Assembly: GCA_948434855.1 (NCBI GenBank)
Contig: CAOJFR010000020.1
Location: forward strand, 1-21,050
Source: an uncultured Clostridia bacterium
GTDB lineage: Bacteria > Bacillota > Clostridia > Christensenellales > UBA1242
DNA: 21,050 bases
Direction of reading: 5' to 3'
Position numbers and translations under genes: made by a program. Below are positions 6,708-14,005 of the stretch, piece by piece; the stretch's first letter is position 1, and each line of letters begins with the position of its first letter. The notes beneath the pieces were generated by a model, which worked only from the letters and a program-made list of their open reading frames with translations, ran no database searches and had not been told where the DNA came from.

Positions 6708-7818
6708 TTATTCCTTTGTTGTATTTTGTTTGTCTTGCTTTAATTTTGCAACAATAAACTCTTGAATTTCTCCGGAGAGAACTGAATCTGTGTCGCCACA
6801 CTCATAACCTGTGCGATGGTCTTTTGCCATAGTGTAGGGACAAAGCACGTATGAGCGAATTTGACTGCCCCACTCAATTTTCATTTGAAGCCCAAGCTTT
6901 TTTAATTTTTCTGCCTCTTTTTCTTTTTCTGCCTTTTCTGCAAGCTTGGCGTATAGCATTTTCATTGCGGTTTCTTTGTTTTGGGTTTGACTCCTTTCAT
7001 TTTGACAGGCAACAATTATGCCCGTTGGAATATGCGTTATTCTGACCGCTGACTCGGTTTTGTTTATGTGCTGGCCACCTGCTCCACCGCTTCTGAAAGT
7101 GTCTATTTTTATTTCTTCTGGACTAACTTTTATTTCATCGGTCTCTTCTATTATTGGCGAGACCTCTACGCTTGCAAAAGATGTGTGTCTGCGTTTGTTT
7201 GCATCGAATGGCGAAATTCTTACCAGTCTGTGAACACCTCTTTCACACTTTAAGTTTCCGTAGGCATTCTTTCCACTAATTAGCAGGCTGACTGACTTGT
7301 AGCCCGCACCATCGCCATATAAAAAGCTTACTATTTCTGCACTATATTCTTGCTTTTCGGCATACATTGAATACATTCTTGAAAGCATCTCTGTCCAATC
7401 TTGAGCCTCTTCGCCACCGGCTCCGCTATGCAGCTCAATTAGGGCATCACAGTTATCGTTTTTTTCAGAATAAAGCGTTTCTAAATATAATTTTTCAACC
7501 GCTTCTTTTGCAAGCTTAAACTCGTTTTCAAACTCTTTCCAATCTTCTGCATTGCATGACTCTGCTGCAAGCATTTCATATAAAACCCTTAAATCTGCAA
7601 GTTTTGTTTTTGCATCAGTTATTTTGCTAAGCAGATTTTGCGTGAGCTTTTTTTCTTTGCCTATTTTTTTTAATTTTTCGGCATCTTTAAAGTTTTCTGG
7701 ATTTTGCTCTTCTGCTTCATTATTTTTTAATGTTTTCTTTAATGTTTCTTCGTCAAAGACAGTATACTGTCTGATTCAATTTTTCACTGAGTAAATTTAA
7801 GTTTTGGATATCAAACAT
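6708..7818 (-). CDS. prfB: Peptide chain release factor 2, made by +1 frameshift
   Basis: RF2 releases peptides at UGA and UAA. Translation starts at the ATG at 7818 (AAGGAGA upstream). Codon 21 is CTT (7758-7756) followed by the in-frame stop TGA and then C, the classical CUU-UGA-C shift site. Skipping T7755 joins the two frames into a 369-residue protein, close to the usual 365. The second frame is open from GAC at 7754 to TAA at 6710. The stop-recognition motif SPF (ISPFDANKRRHTSF) and the catalytic GGQ (RSGGAGGQHINKTES) are intact. The usual AGG-rich internal Shine-Dalgarno element before CTT is not visible; a perfect palindrome lies there instead. Annotation without the shift would give a truncated 288-residue protein. 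Confidence 0.95.
7754..7772 (-). promoter_or_regulatory. prfB programmed +1 frameshift site with palindrome
   Basis: The minus strand has CTTTGAC at 7758-7752, the standard RF2 autoregulatory slippery site: when RF2 is scarce, UGA is read slowly and the ribosome slips +1. The 16 bases 7772-7757, AGACAGTATACTGTCT, are a perfect palindrome that can fold as a 6-bp stem with a UAUA loop and includes the first two bases of CUU. No G-rich Shine-Dalgarno-like stretch precedes the site. Confidence 0.85.
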
Positions 7819-7838
7819 GGGTGTCTCCTTGCCTATTT

Positions 7839-7867
7839 ATTATATATTTTATAATTTAAAAAAGCAA
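7839..7867 (-). promoter_or_regulatory. Promoter of prfB
   Basis: TTGCTT (7867-7862), 17-base spacer, TATAAT (7844-7839). The predicted start near 7832 gives a very short leader of about 14 bases containing AAGGAGA. Confidence 0.65.
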
Positions 7868-7886
7868 TATTATTTTATCGCAAATT

Positions 7887-7913
7887 AAAAATAAGCAGGA
7901 CTTGCCTGCTTAT
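7887..7913 (-). terminator. Terminator of the 564-aa gene
   Basis: ATAAGCAGG (7891-7899) pairs perfectly with CCTGCTTAT (7905-7913) around ACTTG, with TTTTT following on the minus strand. The hairpin overlaps the last codons and the TAA of the gene. Confidence 0.8.
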
Positions 7914-9604
7914 GAAATTTTGTAGCCATTAATTATGGTTGTTCCGAATCTATATTTTGTGACAGATGCGTCTTCTATGACTTCATCACACTCATATATT
8001 GCCTTTGTTATATTTTCTTCGGCTATTTCTATTACCTCTTCTGCATTGTTTGAGTGAGTTACAAAATATTCCTTATCGGAACTAAATAACACTTCACTTG
8101 TTCTTTTTATATTTTCTGTGTCTGAATTTTCAAGCTTAAGTTCACTCTCTTTTAACCTGAGTTTTAAAAATATTAATGTTGGAAGCTTGGCATATTTTTC
8201 AATGATTTGCTCTGGAACTTTTGCTCCTTTGCCTATTTTTTTGTCATAAAAAATATTGTTATATGACTTTAGCTTTTCATAATCATAAAATTTGGTTGTG
8301 TATGCCATTTTTAAATTTAAATAGTCTTCTGCATCAATATCTTTTTTTAGCCTGAAAATATTTTGATTTTTTAAGTAGTTGCTGGTCATAAATTTGTCTA
8401 CAGAAGATGAGACAAAAAGCGACTCTCTTGACTTTAGAAATGCAACCGTTTCTTTGGCTATGCGCTTTATGTTTATTCCAAACGGGGTCTCTCCACTCTT
8501 TTGCCCATTAAGCTCATAATTATAGGTTTTTTCTGCCATCTCTATAAACCTTGCAAGAAATGCACACCTGACATCTGAGTTGTATTTTAACCAATCTTTT
8601 TGACAAATTTCTTTATAAATTTCTCCAAGCATTTTTGACGCATCACTGGATTTTTCAACTGACTTTAACTGAGACTTTATGCTATCTATATCCTTTTGCT
8701 GATTTGTAAAAATTAGCAGAACATCTCTTTTTATATTATAGCTTAAAAGCTTATATTCTTTTGCCCTGCAAAGAATGTTATTGAAACTTAAGCGGGCATC
8801 CTTAAACAAGATATCACTTAAACTATTTAAGCACTCATAATTTTCTGTGGCAATAAGGCTGTAGTTTGATAACAATTTTTTTAGAGAAACATCTTGACTG
8901 ATTTTATCTCTTTTTGATGCGTTCATTTCATATACAGTGCCATTTTCTGTGGCATTATATTTTTTGCTGAGTTTTCGGAAAACAAAAAATAATGTTAGCC
9001 CCACCGCAATGCACCCAAGCGATGCAAGCGACGCAAACAAAAGCTGCATACTGTTTAAAAAATAGAATGTGAATGGAGCAATGACACAGAATATGCCAAG
9101 CAAAAGAAAAAACAACGACAAAAAATTGAATGTATGTTGAAGGGTTTTGTTTTTTAAATTTGCCTTACTCTTTTTGTTGTAGTTTTGAATTGAATAAAAA
9201 TATCGCTGTTCGTATTCATTTTTTTCTGAGCCGAGCTCTGAAAGCTTTTTTGAAATGAGTTTTTTATATTCTTCAAACTCGTCTGATATTTTTTCTCTGT
9301 CTGGTAACATTTTATTATCAGAATAGCTTGCCATGGCATAGTATAAAATTCTTAAATAATTTAGGCTTAAATTTAAGGTTTCAAAACCAAGCTCTGCGGA
9401 ATAATCTTTCATAAACAAACAAATGCCCTCTAACGAAAATTTTTCGCTATGATAAACAAAGTTTGGAAGTTCGTTTGCACTGCTTTCTGTTAAGCTTTTA
9501 TAGGCATCATAAAATGCCAACAGGTCTTTATAAAACACTGCGTTTTTTAGTTCGTTTACATTTATTAATACTTTGCAATCTAAACTATTTAATAACTCTG
9601 ACAT
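7910..9604 (-). CDS. Hypothetical protein with two membrane segments, 564 aa
   Basis: I do not recognise a family. GAGGATAAA precedes the ATG. The protein has a mostly polar N-terminal region (1-155) with a basic stretch just before two closely spaced hydrophobic segments at about 160-183 and 186-210. A long hydrophilic, Lys/Glu-rich and probably helical C-terminal region of about 350 residues follows. There is no signal peptide, cysteine motif or nucleotide-binding motif that I can see. The topology suggests a hairpin membrane anchor with both large domains on one side, probably cytoplasmic because Lys flank both segments. It is a single-gene transcript with its own promoter and terminator. 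The function is unknown. Confidence 0.8.
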   Translation of the reverse strand: MSELLNSLDCKVLINVNELKNAVFYKDLLAFYDAYKSLTESSANELPNFVYHSEKFSLEGICLFMKDYSAELGFETLNLSLNYLRILYYAMASYSDNKMLPDREKISDEFEEYKKLISKKLSELGSEKNEYEQRYFYSIQNYNKKSKANLKNKTLQHTFNFLSLFFLLLGIFCVIAPFTFYFLNSMQLLFASLASLGCIAVGLTLFFVFRKLSKKYNATENGTVYEMNASKRDKISQDVSLKKLLSNYSLIATENYECLNSLSDILFKDARLSFNNILCRAKEYKLLSYNIKRDVLLIFTNQQKDIDSIKSQLKSVEKSSDASKMLGEIYKEICQKDWLKYNSDVRCAFLARFIEMAEKTYNYELNGQKSGETPFGINIKRIAKETVAFLKSRESLFVSSSVDKFMTSNYLKNQNIFRLKKDIDAEDYLNLKMAYTTKFYDYEKLKSYNNIFYDKKIGKGAKVPEQIIEKYAKLPTLIFLKLRLKESELKLENSDTENIKRTSEVLFSSDKEYFVTHSNNAEEVIEIAEENITKAIYECDEVIEDASVTKYRFGTTIINGYKIS

Positions 9605-9619
9605 TTTATCCTCAGTTTT

Positions 9620-9647
9620 ATTTTAGCAAAAAGCACAAATTTCTCAA
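9620..9647 (-). promoter_or_regulatory. Promoter of the 564-aa gene
   Basis: TTGAGA (9647-9642), 16-base spacer, TAAAAT (9625-9620). The predicted start near 9613 gives a leader of only about 9 bases that consists largely of the GAGGA ribosome binding site. Confidence 0.55.
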
Positions 9648-9670
9648 ACCATTTTTTTAGTTTCTCATAA

Positions 9671-9701
9671 AAAAATCAGGACAGCTTATTACTATCCTGA
9701 T
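9671..9701 (-). terminator. Terminator of an intergenic minus-strand transcript
   Basis: ATCAGGA (9675-9681) pairs with TCCTGAT (9695-9701) around a 13-base loop, and the minus strand continues with a T tract (complement of 9671-9675). No coding gene lies directly upstream on that strand, so it implies a non-coding or tiny-peptide transcript from 9702-9945. Confidence 0.65.
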
Positions 9702-9751
9702 GTTGGCATTTTCCTTTGTTAGCTCTTTAGTATGCCATGAATCTTAAGTTT

Positions 9752-9846
9752 ATCTTAATTCTTTAGTTTTTTGGAAATTTGTCTTCGGCTTATCTTAATT
9801 CTTTGGTTTTTCTTGAATCTTTGGTAATCTTAAGTTCTTTGGTTTT
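9752..9846 (-). repeat. Three regularly spaced degenerate repeats
   Basis: Minus-strand copies start at 9846, 9810 and 9770, i.e. 36 and 40 bases apart. Copies two and three, AAAACCAAAGAATTAAGAT and AAAACTAAAGAATTAAGAT, differ at one of 19 bases; copy one has an extra C (GAACTTAAGAT). Shorter relatives (CTAAAGAAGA, CTAAAGAGCT, AACTTAAGATT) flank them. Spacing and divergence do not fit a CRISPR array. Confidence 0.6.
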
Positions 9847-9918
9847 TTTGACAAAACTTTGCTTTTGTCGTCTTCTTTAGTGTTTTTTTTATTTGTCCTT
9901 TGTTGTAATGTTATTCTA

Positions 9919-10072
9919 TCATAAGCGTTTTTAAAAATAAAGACTTTTTACAATATAAGACAAAACAAGTTGTTTTATTTTTTTTTATTTTATTTTTCGC
10001 TAAATTTTAACATTTTTCAACACTATATGTTTGACAAATTTAGCTTATATCTTATTAAGCTTTATGTTTTAT
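9919..10072. other. Very AT-rich intergenic stretch
   Basis: Between the RNA candidate and the acpS promoter I see only T-rich DNA. A weak AAAAC/GTTTT hairpin followed by a long T tract near 9962-9985 could terminate plus-strand transcription, and a TTGACA at 10031 has no good -10 partner. Confidence 0.35.
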
Positions 10073-10101
10073 TTGATTTTATAGGCTTTTTGCATTAAAC
10101 T
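10073..10101 (+). promoter_or_regulatory. Promoter of acpS, predicting a leaderless mRNA
   Basis: TTGATT (10073-10078), 17-base spacer, TAAACT (10096-10101). The expected transcript start, about seven bases after the -10 box, is the A of the acpS ATG at 10108. No Shine-Dalgarno sequence precedes that ATG. Confidence 0.55.
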
Positions 10102-10107
10102 ATTATT

Positions 10108-10455
10108 ATGGAAATTGGAATTGATATTGAACAAAATGATAGATTTGTTGATAAGAGCGAAAAATTTTTGAGCGATACATTTTTGCCTGAAGAAATTGCA
10201 TATGCAGAAAAATTTGCAAAATCACACGAACATTATTGCGCATTTTGGTGCGTGAAAGAAGCCGTTATTAAGGCGTTTGGAAATCTTAAGCTTAACGCTC
10301 ATGACATTTGCACATTGCATGATGAAAATGGAAAACCTTTTGTTTTGATAACTTCAAAACTTGAAAATGCACTCGCTGAGCTTGGACTTGGTGAAATTAA
10401 AATTTCTATATCTCATGCAAAAGGATATACCACTGCAGTTTGTCTGTTATGCTAA
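10108..10455 (+). CDS. acpS: Holo-[acyl-carrier-protein] synthase
   Basis: AcpS transfers 4'-phosphopantetheine from CoA to apo-ACP, activating fatty acid synthesis. The 115-residue protein has the family start MEIGIDIEQ, with the Mg-binding Asp at residue 6, the core motif FWCVKEAVIKAF, and the C-terminal ISISHAKGYTTAV. The start is firm because the GIDI motif must begin within a few residues of the N-terminus. No ribosome binding site precedes the ATG. It converges on rdgB and shares its terminator. Confidence 0.94.
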   Translation: MEIGIDIEQNDRFVDKSEKFLSDTFLPEEIAYAEKFAKSHEHYCAFWCVKEAVIKAFGNLKLNAHDICTLHDENGKPFVLITSKLENALAELGLGEIKISISHAKGYTTAVCLLC

Positions 10456-10460
10456 AATTA

Positions 10461-10490
10461 AAAAATACTGGGGCTGCCAGTATTTTTTTT
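10461..10490. terminator. Bidirectional terminator between acpS and rdgB
   Basis: AAAAATACTGG (10461-10471) pairs with CCAGTATTTTT (10477-10487) around GGCTG, with a T tract on the plus strand and an A tract (T tract on the minus strand) on the other side. It ends acpS and also rdgB, whose TAA overlaps its edge. Confidence 0.85.
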
Positions 10491-11082
10491 ATTTTAAATT
10501 TTCGTCAAGCCAGAGCCTTAATTTTTCTATTGCCCTGCCCCTGTGAGATACTGAATTTTTTTCTGTTTCTGTTGCTTCACCAAAGGTTTTTTTAAGGTCT
10601 TTTGAAAGAAACAAACAGTCATAACCAAAAGCATCACTTCCTCGCTTCTCCTCAGTTATGGTGCCATAGGTTCTGCCAACAAAAAATTCTCTTATGTTTT
10701 TATATGCAAGGCAAATTACACACTCAAAATATGCTTCTCTATTTTCTTTGCCTTTTAAATTTGTTAACATCTTTTGCCTATTGGCTTCATCATTATGGTC
10801 CCCAGAATATCTTGCTGAATATATGCCTGGCTCACCATTTAGAGCTTCTACAAAGCAGCCTGAATCATCGGATATTACTGCATAATCGTATGCCTTTTCT
10901 ATGCAGAAATTTAAGATTGCTTCAGCTTTTATTTTTGCGTTTTCTTGAAGAGTGGTTCCTGTTTCTGCAATATCTTCTGTGAAACCAATATCTGATAATG
11001 ACAAAATATTATAACCAGACAATATGTTTTTTATTTCAACAACCTTATGCTTGTTCGCTGACGCTAACACTATTGTTTTCAT
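10489..11082 (-). CDS. rdgB: XTP/dITP diphosphatase (Ham1/RdgB family)
   Basis: Hydrolyses non-canonical purine triphosphates (XTP, dITP, ITP) to monophosphates, keeping them out of RNA and DNA. The 197-residue protein has the full set of family motifs: LASANKHKVVEI at the N-terminus, SDDSG at 71-75 with the catalytic Asp residues, GEPGIYSARYSG, FGYDCLF at 152-158 and VSHRGRA at 178-184. A Cys follows DDSG where Leu is usual. It starts inside the end of the PAP2 gene (38-base overlap) with AAAGGAGA as binding site, so translation is likely coupled. Confidence 0.95.
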   Translation of the reverse strand: MKTIVLASANKHKVVEIKNILSGYNILSLSDIGFTEDIAETGTTLQENAKIKAEAILNFCIEKAYDYAVISDDSGCFVEALNGEPGIYSARYSGDHNDEANRQKMLTNLKGKENREAYFECVICLAYKNIREFFVGRTYGTITEEKRGSDAFGYDCLFLSKDLKKTFGEATETEKNSVSHRGRAIEKLRLWLDENLK

Positions 11083-11629
11083 TTTTGCTTCTCCTTTTTT
11101 TCCACAACTTTAAAATTAAGTTTATTGCAAAATATATTATTATTGCCATGATGGTTCCAAGCACAAAACCTGCAAGCACATCAGTGAAGAAATGAACGCA
11201 CAATACTATCCTAGATAAGCCAACTAGGAATGAATATATCATTGCCGGAATTCCAAGTTTCCATGAATGCATCATTATCATTACCGCAACCGCCATTGTT
11301 ACCGCAGCGTGACCAGATGTCATTGAATAGCCAGTTGGAAACTTATATTTTGCAAGTTCACACATTTGCTTTAGCCCCTCGTCTGCAACAAAGGGTCTAT
11401 CTCTCTTTACTATGTTTTTTATCACAAAATCATTGAGCACAAAGGTTAATAGTGCAACAGCGGCTGCATATATTGCCATTTTTCTTGTTTTTTTGAATAT
11501 GAGAAGCACAGCAACTAGCCCCATTAAAAACCATTTGCTTCCACCAAATGTTATTATTTTTGCTATTGTTGCCATTGCTTGACTATTTCCAAAGGTGTTT
11601 ACTATCCACCACGAAATTTGTATATCCAT
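11045..11629 (-). CDS. PAP2-family membrane phosphatase
   Basis: A 194-residue integral membrane phosphatase with about five hydrophobic segments. The three PAP2 active-site motifs are visible: K71-x6-R78P79 (KNIVKRDRP), SMTSGH at 102-107 with His107, and SR-x5-H-x3-D (SRIVLCVHFFTD, 139-150). Candidate substrates are undecaprenyl diphosphate (cell wall lipid carrier recycling) or phosphatidic acid/PGP; the sequence does not decide. AGGAGA precedes the ATG, 13 bases after hisS. Its 3' end overlaps rdgB by 38 bases. The basic C-terminal tail KLWKKRRSKNEN is cytoplasmic by the positive-inside rule. Confidence 0.9.
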   Translation of the reverse strand: MDIQISWWIVNTFGNSQAMATIAKIITFGGSKWFLMGLVAVLLIFKKTRKMAIYAAAVALLTFVLNDFVIKNIVKRDRPFVADEGLKQMCELAKYKFPTGYSMTSGHAAVTMAVAVMIMMHSWKLGIPAMIYSFLVGLSRIVLCVHFFTDVLAGFVLGTIMAIIIYFAINLILKLWKKRRSKNENNSVSVSEQA

Positions 11630-11642
11630 CTTTCTCCTATGT

Positions 11643-12899
11643 TTATAAACTTATAATTTTATTTATATCTTGCATTTTGACAAGCAATGTGAAATTGCTT
11701 TGCTTGATTTTTTGAACAAAATTATTGAAGTTTTTTGGGAATGCAAATGTTGAAACTTGATATCCCTTTTCTATTAAACTTTGCTTTGCTTGCATAATGT
11801 CTGCATAACTATTATTTTTATCATATATTAGTGCAAGCTTTTTATTTGGCACCACAATGCCCTTTTCTATCATTAGCATTACTGTTGAATAAAAACCAAT
11901 GCTGAACCCAACTGCTGGTGTGCTGTTGTCTGTGAACTTTTCAACCATTTTGTCATATCTTCCACCAGCACCAATGGCTCTGCCAAACTCATTGTCATAA
12001 ACTTCATATATTGTTCCTGTGTAGTAGCCCTGACCACGGATTATTGTGGAATCATAAATTAACCTAAAGTTATCTGAAATGCAGGCACTTACACTTTCTA
12101 TTATTAATTTTAAATTGCTTATTACTTCTTCTGAAATGCCAAGCTCGCCTAGCATTTTGAAACTTTCTGAGTTGTTTGATGCTGATTTTAAAGCCTTAAA
12201 TGTTTCTATTAATTTTTTTATGCCATCACTATTAAAGCCGTTTTGTGAAAGTTCTGACTCTACGCCATCATAGCCAATTTTGTCAAATTTGTCGAGGCTG
12301 ACACAGATTGTTTCAACATCTGAAATTTTAAAACCAGATTTAACTATGATTTCATTTAATATTCTTCTATCATTTATCTTGACTGTTAAGTTTTTAAAGC
12401 CTAATCTTTCATAAGCTTTTATGCCTGCATGCAAAAGCTCTATTTCTGCTATTGGTGAGGCTTCACCAAGAATGTCTATGTCGCACTGAGTGAACTCTCG
12501 CACCCTTCCTTTTTGTGGCCTTTCTGCACGAAAAGCTTCGTCAATTTGAATTGCCTTAAATGGAAAGGTTAGTTTTTCTCTATTGTTTGCAAAAAAACGA
12601 ACTAGCGGAACAGTGAGGTCATATCTTAGCCCCTCTTCAGTGATATCTGCCTCTGTTAGGTTTGGCTTTGATAAGTTTAGCTTTTCACCACGGCGAACGG
12701 TTTTGAACATAAGTTTTTGATTGTCTCCTGAATCACCGTTTGTAAGCAAATCTAGACTCTCTAAAATTGGTGTTTTGATTTGCAAAAAACCATTCTCTTT
12801 ATAAGTGTCTACTATTATTTTTTCTGCATAACTTCGCACTTCCATTTCGCTTGGAAGATAGTCTACTGTTCCTCTGACTGGATTTGTGTTAAATTTCAT
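11643..12899 (-). CDS. hisS: Histidine--tRNA ligase, short C-terminal domain
   Basis: Charges tRNA-His. The 418-residue class II synthetase shows motif 1 in the N-terminal region, LRYDLTVPLVRFF at 91-103, motif 2 (QIDEAFRAERPQKGRVREF, 118-136), the histidine-specific IRGQGYYTGTIYEV at 287-300 and motif 3 (AGGRYDKM, PAVGFSIG). The usual RGLDYY is RGQGYY here. The anticodon-binding domain is only about 65 residues and ends at IISL, shorter than the usual 80-90. HisZ, the regulatory paralogue of HisG, was considered, but the intact motif 2 and the lack of neighbouring histidine biosynthesis genes favour a true synthetase. No T-box leader is present. Confidence 0.9.
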   Translation of the reverse strand: MKFNTNPVRGTVDYLPSEMEVRSYAEKIIVDTYKENGFLQIKTPILESLDLLTNGDSGDNQKLMFKTVRRGEKLNLSKPNLTEADITEEGLRYDLTVPLVRFFANNREKLTFPFKAIQIDEAFRAERPQKGRVREFTQCDIDILGEASPIAEIELLHAGIKAYERLGFKNLTVKINDRRILNEIIVKSGFKISDVETICVSLDKFDKIGYDGVESELSQNGFNSDGIKKLIETFKALKSASNNSESFKMLGELGISEEVISNLKLIIESVSACISDNFRLIYDSTIIRGQGYYTGTIYEVYDNEFGRAIGAGGRYDKMVEKFTDNSTPAVGFSIGFYSTVMLMIEKGIVVPNKKLALIYDKNNSYADIMQAKQSLIEKGYQVSTFAFPKNFNNFVQKIKQSNFTLLVKMQDINKIISL

Positions 12900-12928
12900 A
12901 TTTGCCTCTTATCTTAAATTACAAAATT

Positions 12929-12957
12929 AGTATATCAAAAATATTTTTAAATAGCAA
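12929..12957 (-). promoter_or_regulatory. Promoter of hisS-PAP2-rdgB
   Basis: TTGCTA (12957-12952), 17-base spacer, TATACT (12934-12929). The predicted start near 12922 gives a leader of about 23 bases with an AAGAGGC binding site. No terminator was seen between miaA and this promoter, so read-through from miaA is possible. Confidence 0.7.
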
Positions 12958-12970
12958 AGTAATTGCCACA

Positions 12971-13858
12971 CTAATTTTGCTCTAAAAACTCACTTACAAG
13001 TTTTGTTGCCTCTTTTTTTAGGTTTTCTTCAGAAAGCTTACTGGCATTTAGCCAAACAACATTTTGCTCTTTGTTATACCAAGTTTGCTGACGCTTTGCA
13101 AAGTGCCTTTCTTCTTTAAACAGTTCTTCAAAAAATTCGTCTTCTGAAGAAAACTCGCCATCTAAAAACTTTATTACATATTTTGCCTCTAGACCAAGTG
13201 ACTTTAAAAACTCTTTATCTTCACCTTGGCTTAGAAGTTGACTTATTTCGGCTATCATATTTTTTAATCGCTCTTTTAACCTGATGCCAATTCTTTTATA
13301 AATGTCTGCTCTCTCATAAAAAATTCCAATTTGCAAAACCTTGTATTTTGGTTTGTTTGGTGATTTTTGATTAAGGCTTGTTTCTATTTGGCGAATGAGT
13401 CTTCTTTTTGTTTGCTCGCCTTCGCACGAAATATTTTTTTCTAGGCATATTTCTTTAAGTTCGTTTAAACTTTTAGTTTCTAACTCTGCCCTGAGCTTTT
13501 CATTTGGCAAGATTGGTGAAAGATCATAGCCTTCAACAACTGACCTTGAGTATAGCCCAGTGCCCCCAACCAAAAACGGAACCTTTTTTTTTGCAAGAAT
13601 TTCTTCAATGGCTGCGTATGCCTTTGTTTGATAATCGTATAGCGTGAACTGCTTACCAAGATTTTGAACGTCTATTAAATGATGTGGCACTTCAAACTGC
13701 TCTTGTTTTGAAACCTTGCCAGAACAAAAATCTAGACCCCTATAAACCTGTCTTGAATCTGCTGAGACAATTTCTCCATTAAACTTTTTTGCTAGCGCTA
13801 TGCCAAGAGAACTTTTGCCAGAAGATGTTAAACCAATTACTGAAATTATTTTTTCCAT
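12971..13858 (-). CDS. miaA: tRNA dimethylallyltransferase
   Basis: MiaA adds a dimethylallyl group to N6 of A37 in tRNAs reading UNN codons. The 295-residue protein has the P-loop GLTSSGKSS (9-17), SADSRQVY (32-39), PHHLIDV (58-64), VGGTGLY (97-103) and the late RHFAKRQQTWYN helix, all typical. The ATG follows the stop of the 47-aa gene by three bases; its Shine-Dalgarno (GGTAGG) is weak, so coupling to the upstream small gene is likely. The stop is TAG. Together with tsaD in the same window it covers both A37 modifications. Confidence 0.95.
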   Translation of the reverse strand: MEKIISVIGLTSSGKSSLGIALAKKFNGEIVSADSRQVYRGLDFCSGKVSKQEQFEVPHHLIDVQNLGKQFTLYDYQTKAYAAIEEILAKKKVPFLVGGTGLYSRSVVEGYDLSPILPNEKLRAELETKSLNELKEICLEKNISCEGEQTKRRLIRQIETSLNQKSPNKPKYKVLQIGIFYERADIYKRIGIRLKERLKNMIAEISQLLSQGEDKEFLKSLGLEAKYVIKFLDGEFSSEDEFFEELFKEERHFAKRQQTWYNKEQNVVWLNASKLSEENLKKEATKLVSEFLEQN

Positions 13859-13861
13859 AAC

Positions 13862-14005
13862 CTACCAATCAACCACTTTGTGGCTGCCTACCTTTATATC
13901 ATCATAATAAGCAAAATATTTATCTTTTTTTGCCTTTGCCATTTGCTTTTGCTTATTTTTTTTGGATTGTTTTTCTTTGTTTTGCGTTTTTTTAATTTCT
14001 TCCAT
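13862..14005 (-). CDS. Small Lys-rich protein, 47 aa, coupled to rlmD-like and miaA genes
   Basis: An unrecognised 47-codon gene. Its ATG (14005-14003) overlaps the TAA of the upstream methyltransferase as TAATG, with AAGGA inside the upstream gene as binding site, and its TAG lies three bases before the miaA ATG. The N-terminal 29 residues are extremely rich in Lys/Gln/Asn (MEEIKKTQNKEKQ..., no hydrophobic core) and the last 18 are a compact aromatic tail, YFAYYDDIKVGSHKVVDW. The charge suggests nucleic acid or ribosome binding (inference). Tight packing between two RNA-modification genes argues that it is translated. Confidence 0.7.
   Translation of the reverse strand: MEEIKKTQNKEKQSKKNKQKQMAKAKKDKYFAYYDDIKVGSHKVVDW

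Larger units (their letters stand above)
9671..9918 (-). ncRNA. Candidate small RNA with purine-rich repeats
   Basis: The minus strand between a possible promoter (TAGAAT at 9918-9913 with a weak TTTATT -35 box 17 bases upstream) and the terminator at 9701-9671 has no open frame of useful length. It carries three copies of a repeat with core CCAAAGAATTAAGAT and a hairpin GACAAAA/TTTTGTC at 9869-9850. It does not resemble 6S RNA, tmRNA, RNase P RNA or SRP RNA as far as I can see. A transcript of about 240 bases is inferred, not proven. Confidence 0.4.

Noticed and set aside
6708..7574. prfB beginning at the ATG at 7574
   Set aside because: That would lack the RF2 N-terminal domain; the frame is open up to a classical CUU-UGA-C site and an upstream ATG with a good binding site.
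9752..9846. Small CRISPR array
   Set aside because: Only three diverged units, spacers of about 17-21 bases, no palindromic repeat and no cas genes.
9961..9985. Plus-strand terminator AAAAC/GTTTT with T tract
   Set aside because: The stem is only five weak A-T-rich pairs and no plus-strand gene precedes it.
11643..12899. HisZ, the regulatory subunit of ATP phosphoribosyltransferase
   Set aside because: Motifs 2 and 3 and the RGQGYYTG motif look catalytic, an anticodon-type domain is present, and no his biosynthesis genes are near.
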